17,297 bases of DNA, from positions 1 through 17,297 of the forward strand of contig JADNYJ010000642.1 of assembly GCA_015501075.1 (NCBI GenBank), given 5' to 3'. The notes under the pieces are model-generated. The model was given only the letters and a program-made list of their open reading frames with translations, was not told where the DNA came from and made no database searches. The position numbers were made by a program, and so were the translations under genes. Positions 1-9,445 of the stretch are shown here, piece after piece (the stretch's first letter is position 1; the number at the start of each line of letters is the position of its first letter). Source of the stretch: Gymnopilus junonius. Taxonomy: Eukaryota; Basidiomycota; Agaricomycetes; Agaricales; Galerinaceae.

Positions 1-91
1 GTAAATAGCTACAAGATTATGTCTCTAATTAAATTTTATGTTGGGCCTTTCCAATACTACAGGCCAAATACGTACTTTTTGGACTCTCAAT

Positions 92-112
92 GCCTCCTCA
101 CCCCCAGGAGGC
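92..112. repeat. Perfect 7-bp inverted repeat (hairpin)
   Basis: GCCTCCT at 92-98 pairs exactly with AGGAGGC at 106-112 around a C-rich 7-base loop. A T/A-rich stretch follows. It could be a terminator-like or UTR hairpin of a gene lying off the left edge, or chance. Confidence 0.5.
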
Positions 113-761
113 TTTATATGCAGTCAGAGAGGTATCCAAGGTAGGTATATTGTTGTATTACATTCTAATGAACAAAATAATGGCACTTAATGTGTTTTAT
201 TCAATGGCCATTGCTATGTTTACTGCCCCATGGTAAGTACCATACTCACAGACCTATATCACCATATTTACATTAAGGCACTCTGATTATCGGCTTGTAA
301 ATGGATAGATATAGCTAGGGAAAGCTCATATATTGAGCCACAAAACCTCGGCTTGCATGGATCCCTATAGGTATACCCATCTTCCTTCAGATCTATGGCC
401 TATTTACACCTGTTCTTCCTTTCCTGTGTGTATTATTACCTATCTGAGCATTTAAATATCATCTATCACATTAGGAATAGCTACTCGCTTGGCCTTTAAT
501 CAATGTGGAACAAGGCAGAGGCACTGGAAGTGTCTCAGCAGGAAGACATGTCTTTGCATGCCTAAATAAGGCAACAAGGCACAAATAACATGTCTGTTAC
601 TCAATTTGGGCATGTAAAAGTGAGGGCGCACAAAAAGAATGAAGGAAATCAGCCAGGAACAGTGGAATATATGTGCTCGTAGTATCCAACAGTGAGCGGA
701 AGGCAGTGGGATGGCACCATCAACAGCCGGCACTCTATATTTGGAGTGGTGTGTACCTGAT

Positions 762-797
762 GGCACCTCGTTGGGCACCTGAATAGGCACCTGCACT
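762..797. repeat. Three copies of a 12-bp direct repeat
   Basis: The heptamer GGCACCT occurs at 762, 774 and 786, a strict 12-bp period, with the other five bases of each unit variable. The array is short and non-coding. Its function is unknown. Confidence 0.6.
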
Positions 798-1100
798 TTT
801 GATCAAGGGCTTATCAATCACCTTATCTATCTAATCTATTCCCACTCAAAACTTACAGTAAAGTCATACATTTGCGATAGGAATAACAGCGGGTAACCAG
901 AATCAATGAAACCCCTACAAATATCTAGGCACAATGTGATTGGTTCGTGCCTACAAATATGACAGACAGGGTGGGAACCTTAGGTGTATTACGAAACTCA
1001 ATATGGAAGTATGCAAACATCACCAAATTAACTCACGCCACACCAAATCGACCACAGCCGAAATTTAACAGTCGCTACCTGCGTACAGCAGATTAGCAAG

Positions 1101-2993
1101 ATGGGTATGTTTTACCGTCCTGGTGTTGCGTTTATTCTAATGAACTTTGATAGCGCCAAAGAAGGCAAAGAAGATTTCATTAAATGAGTTTCTTGGCGAC
1201 AGCAGTGGGTACCGAAGTAATTAAATCCTTGATGATACTCACCAGACCATGTAGCTTTGGGATCATGGGCAGATGAGATGGAATCACTTCCCAATGCTCG
1301 TATGTCGCTCTTTTCCTCCATTGCATCCACGTTGTGATTTTCTTCTTCTAGCCGCTCCGAGGATTGAAGAGGAACACACCGGGGATAGGTTTGGGCGGAG
1401 AGAGGATTTCCTGAGTTCTCGACGTGAGTTGTGGAATATCTACTTCTTCATAGTACTTGATTTCATTCATGCGATAGCTGAACGTCATCATGCTCCTGTT
1501 CGTGAAGACATACCTTTGCCCACTCAACCACCATATACTGCTTTTATAGGCAACCTGGCATTTGACTTAACGGAGTCGGAGTTAGAACAATTTTTTTATG
1601 GTATCAAAGTGTGTTGATATTCACCTTGTTGGCTTTCAATCCAATAACCCTGTGTTCTTCAGACTAAGTCTGTCAAGATAATCAAAGACAGAGACGATAA
1701 ACCGAAAGGCTTTGGATACATAGAATTTGAAGATGTTGAAGGATTGAAGGAAGCGCTCCTGAAAAATGGTTCGGTGTGTAAATTCCCTCGTTTTTGCTTG
1801 TTCAGTTCATTCATCCAGGAAACAAGAATTTCTCCGGTCGTACCATTCGAGTCAGCGTTGCAGAACCCCGTAAGTCCGCAACATTTTATGGCGAACGATT
1901 TTTGAAACTGCTCTCCAGCAAAGGAGAGGAGTGGTTTTGGTGCACCATCGGAAGATAGCTCTAAGTTTGATAATCCATGGCGTCGCGAGGGACCGCTTCC
2001 AGATCTTCCCAAATCTCGCGATTCTTCTCGTCGTCGTTTCGATGCCCCCCTGGCGATCGTCAGCACGCAAACATTTCGGACAATCTTGATGACTGGCGTT
2101 CCAATAGACCGTCACGAGTTCAGGAGAACGATGCACCTTCATTCAAACGCAAAGGATCGGGGTTTCTCGGTTCTGAGTCTCAAGGAGTAGCTGATAAGGA
2201 AGAAACTTGGACCATCGGCGGCAAATTCAAAGCATCGACAAATAGCTTGGCTGATGAAGCTTCTCCTAAACCTAGTTTCCATAAGATAAAGGGCGATATT
2301 GGTCCTCCAAAGGAATCTCCCGCAGACGAAGGCGATTGGAGAAGCTCTGCTCGTGCTCCAAAACCCGTCTCCCGGAGCAGCATTTCCCGTACTTATTTCC
2401 CACCTCTTTGTCTATTTTACCAAACTGACTTATTTCTTCTTTCCCAAGCAAGCAGCTCGACCCCGCCAACACCACAATTAGCTCGTAAAAAGTTGGAACT
2501 TTTGCCCAAGTCGGGCAGCGGCTCCGTCTCCCCCAGCCCCTTTCGTCGCCAAAAATGGGGCCTTCTCAACCTTCTACAACGAAAGCAAACCCTTTCGGTG
2601 GAGCACGGTGTGTCCTTTATATAAAAGACTTGAATTCGCTGGCTGACGATTCGATAGACCCGTGGATGTGACTTCTCGTGACAGAGAAGTTGCAGAACGC
2701 ATTGAGCGGGAACGTGAAACAAGTCAAGGAAAGTTTACCATGTCAAGAACGAATTCTCGAACGGGCATTGAAAGGAGTACTCTTGGTCGACCTCAAACAC
2801 CGCCCGCCACTGTAGTCGGTTCCCAACCCAAGCCTTTAGTGAAGGCTCCTGGCCCTTCTTTGGCTCCTACAGTCCGTCCTAGTCTGAGTTTTGCCAATGT
2901 TGCTGCGAAAAGGACATTGTTCCCCGAAAAGCCGAGGACGTAGAGTCGGGTGTCGAACAAATTACAGACGACGTTGCGAAGGTGGCTTTATAG
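1101..2993 (+). CDS. eIF4B-like translation initiation factor with an N-terminal RRM
   Basis: Probable eIF4B orthologue (yeast Tif3), an RNA-binding factor that stimulates eIF4A during cap-dependent initiation in the cytoplasm. Exons read as 1101-1104, 1154-1204, 1255-1299, 1352-1423, 1478-1608, 1663-1768, 1819-1869, 1919-2388, 2449-2607 and 2658-2993, about 475 aa. The start is chosen because ATGG joins across a 49-nt intron with a CTAATGA branch site to a Lys-rich N-terminus. The exon joins then restore LGSWADEM, the RRM (RNP2 AFIGNLAF, RNP1 KGFGYIEF) and GRTIRVSVAEP. The remainder is low-complexity, with DDWRSNRP-type and RxREVAERIERERE-like stretches. Three single-base frame breaks lie in homopolymers at 2045-2050 (C), 2537-2540 (C) and 2908-2911 (A). 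Each breaks an otherwise continuous frame, and a fungal-like tail ends at TAG 2991-2993. The donor at 1769 (GTTCGG) is inferred from frame; GTGTGT at 1774 is the alternative. Confidence 0.9.
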
Positions 2994-3316
2994 TATATCC
3001 CCTCTTCTGTATCTCTTGTCAAAACCTTTATAATTAATTCTTGACTGTCTGTCACGATACAATCAGAGGATTCAACTCTGTTCGGAAGTTGTCAAAGAAT
3101 ATTGATGTCAATTTATTGTTTTGTTTTCATCGGTTTAAAATTTCTAAGTCAGGACTCTCACGGCCTGCAATGCAGACGGTCAATCCGACAGTTCTTCTCA
3201 TCCGTTGCCCGAGAAATCTTTAACTTTCTAGTTGTAGCTGGTCCGCAACTCCCCTCTAACCTGCCAAGGGGAAGGAGATCTCGTCCCTCCAACCGCATTC
3301 GAGGGGACCCCTCGCA
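2994..3316. promoter_or_regulatory. Intergenic region upstream of the Rsr1-like gene
   Basis: This 323-bp stretch has no supported exon. It must hold the eIF4B 3' end (T/A-rich around 3020-3045) and the Rsr1-like promoter and 5' UTR. The last 70 bases are rich in CCCCT/AGGGG pentamers on both strands. Confidence 0.5.
3300..3314. promoter_or_regulatory. CCCCT/AGGGG palindrome just before the Rsr1-like start
   Basis: CGAGGGG-A-CCCCTCG is a perfect 7-bp inverted repeat around a single A, ending two bases before the ATG at 3317. Further CCCCT and AGGGG pentamers lie near 3250 and 3267. AGGGG/CCCCT is the stress-response element core of yeast Msn2/4. A protein-binding role here is inference. In RNA the same bases could form a 5-bp stem that occludes the start codon. 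Confidence 0.4.
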
Positions 3317-4275
3317 ATGAGGCAGTTTAATGTTGTTGTACTTGGTGGTGAGCTTTCTATGAAAACTGAATCTCACTCTTTTCCCTGATTTCCAAAAGCT
3401 GGGGGCGTAGGCAAATCGGCGCTCACTGGTCGGAAAAGCCCAGTTATTAGATACTCTTCCGTGTATCTCACACTTCTATAGTTCGTTTTATTCGAGATGT
3501 CTTCGTGGAAAACTACGACCCGACGATTGAAGGTCAGGAAACAACCTCGACATGTCGGCCTCGTAATCCTGATGAGAGTTGTAGAGGAATATAGGAGGAC
3601 AATAACGGTCGATGGACAGCTTGATTCGGTGAGCATGGCCTTGCCATCTGGTCGGTTACTGACTAATTGGAAGTTTCCTTGGACTGGATTCATCCATTCT
3701 CCTATACCCTATCAAATAGCTAGAAGTCCTTGACACAGCGGGGCAGAACAGTTTACGTCCTTAATGAGGTTTACATCAAGGTTGGAGATAAACACACCAA
3801 GGTCAATGAGTAACTAACCGCCAGCAGTCTGGCCGGGTTTTGTACTTGTTTCAGGTGTGTAAAGGCTCTGAATTCGAAGAACACCCGTGCCTAAATTCTA
3901 CTGCAGCCTAACCAGGAAGCAAGCTTACAGGAAGTGGATAACTTACGAAAGCAAATCATTCGAATTAAAGGTGGTGATACGGTGCGTAACTGTAATGTAA
4001 TGGGCATGGACTCGTCATGGACGAATATTTGAATGTCAGGTTGCTCCTATTGTCGTCGTCGGGACAAAACTTGATCTCGTAAATGAGAGGGAGGTCCAAC
4101 GAAGTACCATTCAGTCGCTTTCGAGCCAGTGGAAGTACCTTTCTATGAGACCTCTGCCAACGGAATTGGCACGTTTCAGAAGTATTCGAGGACCTTCTGA
4201 AGCAAATGAGAACACGATATCCGCAGATCCCTCGAGGAAAGGGAGAAAGCGGGTAGTGGGTGCATTGTCATGTAA
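3317..4275 (+). CDS. Ras-family small GTPase, Rap/Rsr1 (Bud1/Krev-1) type
   Basis: Small GTPase; Rsr1-type members act at the plasma membrane in cell polarity and growth-site selection. Exons read as 3317-3347, 3399-3428, 3482-3532, 3585-3628, 3720-3780, 3828-3854, 3907-3981 and 4040-4275. Visible motifs are the P-loop GAGGVGKS (residues 10-17), the effector segment YDPTIEEEYRR, switch II DTAGAEQF once one G is allowed for, base-recognition GTKLDLV, ETSAK, and a C-terminal CaaX box CIVM before TAA 4273-4275. The Ala-Glu in switch II, in place of Gln-Glu of Ras, and the long LRKQIIRIK helix favour Rap/Rsr1. The second half needs about nine one-base additions, all in homopolymers, the first at 3740-3743, 3763-3764, 3835-3837 and 3849-3851. 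Without them the protein stops in switch II. Length would be about 187 aa, normal for the family. The intron at 3629-3719 (91 nt) is longer than its neighbours. Confidence 0.87.
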
Positions 4276-4444
4276 CGGAATAAATTCAAAATTTCTTGGG
4301 TCGACAAGTGTTGAGCAACAGCGTCTAGGATATCAGTACAAGCCGATTGGGCAACGAATTAGAACAGCATTCGAGTCTTACTATCTTACTACATACATTG
4401 TACACCTATGTATGACTCGGACTAATTCAATTACATATTCATTA

Positions 4445-4492
4445 GGGTTCTTCAGAGTGCTCGATTTGAGCTCGATTTGAGGTTCATTTGAG
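4445..4492 (+). repeat. Left terminal inverted repeat of the element
   Basis: Pairs with 5076-5123 at 47 of 48 bases. With the flanking TA it reads TTAGGGTTC, which happens to contain the TTAGGG telomere hexamer once. Confidence 0.85.
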
Positions 4493-4514
4493 GTTCATTT
4501 GAATTCGATTGAAA
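4460..4514 (+). repeat. Subterminal tandem 11-bp repeats
   Basis: Five adjacent 11-mers of the form (c/g)T(c/t)(g/c)ATTTGAG occupy 4460-4514, the first two being identical CTCGATTTGAG and the last degenerate. The mirror array on the other end spans about 5066-5108. Subterminal repeats like these are typical transposase-binding arrays; that role is inferred. Confidence 0.75.
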
Positions 4515-5075
4515 GTCGGCAAGAGGCCGAGAATCAGTCGGAGCCTCAACTTGGTGAGAAAGAAGGTGAACCCTTATCCCACTTTGGCTTATTTTGGCTT
4601 TGAGCATCATCAGGGCTCTGCGGTGCCATCAAATCTGTTGCCACATCATCAGTGCCCGCTCATCGCCAACATTGAGCGTCAGTCTGCGTCGGGGTGGTTG
4701 CTGGGCTCGTGCTCAACCTTAATCTGACTTTGGAGTCAGTAGTCATCTTCTGTACAAGATTTAGCTAATATGCTCTCAATAATATCTTTAATTCATGCTC
4801 TTTATTTCCTCTATGAATCACACAAGAGTACGATGACCGACGCAGGCGGCGCTTGCATCGGGAAAGGTCGGGCAGTGATCAAAGGCAAATATGTGTGTGT
4901 CGATGTCAAAAAAAATGATCAAAAACATCATGTGTTTTGAAACTCAGTTGAGCTTGGCATTTCGATTCAGTGATTTCGTGTGGTACGGTCAAAGTTGAAC
5001 ATGATTTGGGCTCGATTTCGGACGTTCCCGAGTCTTGCCGTCACGGCTTCTGTTCAAATCAAATTCCAAATCGAC

Positions 5076-5123
5076 CTCAAATGAACCTCAAATCGAGCTC
5101 AAATCGACCACTCTGAAGAACCC
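5076..5123 (-). repeat. Right terminal inverted repeat of the element
   Basis: Reverse complement of 4445-4492 with one mismatch. The outer edge is 148 bp upstream of the DBP2 start codon. Confidence 0.85.
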
Positions 5124-5187
5124 TATTGAGTTAAATTTGGACCAAGCCGCAAGCGTGGCAGTGCTTATTTGCTCGTATTTGTGTATC

Positions 5188-5262
5188 GGCCTTTTTTTCA
5201 TCTCCATCCCAGCTCTTTCCTTTCACCCCTTCCACATCTTCAATCCTCCGTCTCCCACAAAA
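5188..5262 (+). promoter_or_regulatory. Pyrimidine-rich tract upstream of DBP2
   Basis: A run dominated by C and T, including CTCTTTCCTTTCACCCCTTC, ends shortly before the ATG at 5271. CT-rich tracts just upstream of the transcription start are common in well-expressed filamentous-fungal genes. No TATA box was seen between the element and the gene. Confidence 0.5.
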
Positions 5263-5270
5263 CATAGAAA

Positions 5271-7967
<2,697 letters not shown>

Positions 7968-8153
7968 ATGCCGATTTGTAGGGTTGTCTGTTATAGAGCT
8001 CGTGTTCAACTGTCGTATTTTATGTTCATAGATCCCTCATTTAAGAATGGGTGATTCCTTTATTTAGGCACAAAATTTTCTCAGACTTGGCTGCTGACAG
8101 AAAGAGTAAACGTTATAATAATCATTATGAGCTTTGTAATTGTAACTCTTGCA

Positions 8154-8167
8154 CCCTATATATAGGG
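8154..8167 (+). promoter_or_regulatory. TATA-box palindrome upstream of the hydrolase gene
   Basis: CCCTATATATAGGG is a perfect 14-bp palindrome holding a consensus TATA core, 43 bp before the ATG at 8211. It lies in the 243-bp gap after DBP2. This is the clearest TATA box noticed in the window and suggests a regulated gene with a short leader. Confidence 0.65.
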
Positions 8168-8210
8168 AGTATTAAATGCACAAGAACATCCTCATTACCA
8201 CAATATCGTC

Positions 8211-9258
8211 ATGTCCACAATCACAGAGAGCCATACTATTGGCGGTCTGAGGGTTCGAGTTTACAAAAGTTCAAAACGTCCTACGGGTTCAATTGCAGCT
8301 GTTTTTCTGCTGCATGGTCGATTGGGTTTTGCTGAAGATGTTGATTCATTCGCAAGGATCTGCCTGAAAACGGCCGAGGGTCAAAAACAAGAGCTGTATG
8401 TTATAACTTTGGTAAACGTTGAAGAGTTGTCCATATTTGCGATTGCGACTGACACATGGAAATATCAATGTCTATAGGACCACCGCAATCACGGATCTCG
8501 GTTAATGGAGGAAAGAGCCAACAAAACGTGGGAGGAAGGGAATGGACAACATGCGTGAGTCTGAAAGACAATGTGATCTTAAGTCGTTAAAGGTTTACTA
8601 GGGTGGACATGTATGCGATCCAAAGTCCGTCAATTCATCTGCATGCCTTACAGATTATTCAACGGAGACAATCGCAGTGGGCACAGCCAGAGATTTATCC
8701 TTCCTGGTAGATTTTTTGCCGATGTATCTGTTCCCTCATGCAGAATGCAAGGTTGATGCATGGGGTGTCATTGGAATCAGCTTAGGAGGGCATTCAACAT
8801 GGATTGCACTGAGTCAAGGAATGAGTGTTGTTTGATTCTGCAGTGCGTACGCAAGCTGATACATAACAGACCCTAGGATAAGCGTGGGTATCCCTATCAT
8901 CGGATGCCCCGACTATTTGGCACTCATGAAGCACCGTGCGCAAACGAGCGGAATAGCGTTTACGGGGCCACACATTCCAGCCAGCTTGCTGGACTTGATT
9001 GGGATATTGGACCCTGCTTCCAAAAGTTATTCATCTCTGGGTACATCAAACCCCTTTCTTGGAAAGAAAATCCTCATTCTTTCTGGAGAAGAAGATACAC
9101 TAGTTCCGTGGACAGCAAGTAAGACATTTGTGGAGTCCTTAGAGGTTGGGCCTGGCGGTAACAAAAAGGTGGTTATAGAGAAAGGGGTGGGGCACAAATG
9201 TACTGAATCGATGAAAAGGGAGGCTGCACAGTTCATTGCCAGGGAATTGGTGAACTGA
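8211..9258 (+). CDS. Alpha/beta hydrolase, esterase-like
   Basis: Probable soluble alpha/beta-fold hydrolase; the substrate cannot be read from sequence. Exons are 8211-8411, 8478-8554, 8602-8624, 8678-8824 and 8870-9258, giving an intact 278-aa frame. The fold's landmarks appear in order: the oxyanion-loop motif LLHGRLG near residue 49, DHRNHGSR after the first intron, nucleophile elbow GISLGGH with Ser135, acid Asp225 in SGEEDTLVPW, and catalytic His258 in GVGHKC. No signal peptide or membrane segment is seen, so a cytosolic location is likely. Exon 3 is a 23-nt microexon. The donor of intron 4 (GTGTTG at 8825) is weak and its exact position uncertain; the frame chosen adds Gly-Met-Asn before PRISVGIP. 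A TATA palindrome lies 43 bp upstream. It has no evident functional tie to its neighbours. Confidence 0.9.
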
Positions 9259-9445
9259 CAAATCGTGGGAAGATCGTTATGTAATATGTATGACTGACAA
9301 GGAAATGTTCGAGGTTGTCTCCTGCCATTAACTGTCCTTACTCTGCGACCTTGTGTCTCCATCCGCCTTTGCTAGTATCCCTGACTAGAGTTTCTTAAGG
9401 GTCTATTTAATATTTTCTCTCTATCTCAGCGCTGGTCACCTAAAC

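Larger units (their letters stand above)
1..1100. other. Upstream region with no gene recognised
   Basis: No exon with a recognisable protein motif was found on either strand. The longest open frame, on the minus strand at 500-796, has no familiar motif and looks like chance. Small structures present are a perfect 7-bp hairpin at 92-112 and three copies of a 12-bp unit at 762-797. A reverse CCAAT motif (ATTGG) lies near 938, and the last 100 bases before the eIF4B start probably hold its promoter and 5' UTR. Confidence 0.5.
4445..5123. mobile_element. MITE-like non-autonomous DNA transposon with 48-bp terminal inverted repeats
   Basis: The first 48 bases (4445-4492) match the reverse complement of the last 48 (5076-5123) at 47 of 48 positions, the sole mismatch being base 16. 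Both ends begin GGGTTCTTCAGAGTG and are flanked by TA (4443-4444 and 5124-5125), consistent with a TA target-site duplication as in Tc1/mariner-type elements. A two-base duplication is weak evidence on its own. Similarity continues patchily inward, including shared CGGCAAGA near 4518 and its complement near 5034. The 679-bp body has no plausible transposase frame, so the element would be mobilised in trans. It sits between the Rsr1-like 3' end and the DBP2 promoter. Family assignment is open. Confidence 0.78.
4276..5270. other. Intergenic region largely filled by an inverted-repeat element
   Basis: No supported exon lies here. Most of the span is the element at 4445-5123. The remaining flanks are the Rsr1-like 3' end (4276-4442) and the 148-bp DBP2 leader and promoter (5124-5270), including a pyrimidine-rich tract. 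Confidence 0.6.

Noticed and set aside
500..796. Minus-strand 98-codon open frame as a gene
   Set aside because: No recognisable motif or supporting introns, and the Val-Pro repeat at its start simply reflects the 12-bp DNA repeat.
3740..4275. Rsr1-like gene as a true pseudogene
   Set aside because: All breaks are single bases in homopolymers, while residues, introns and the CaaX box remain intact. Decay would also bring substitutions, stops and larger indels.
4442..4447. Telomere repeat (TTAGGG) at the element ends
   Set aside because: Only one hexamer at each end and no tandem array; it follows from the terminal repeat sequence plus the TA flank.
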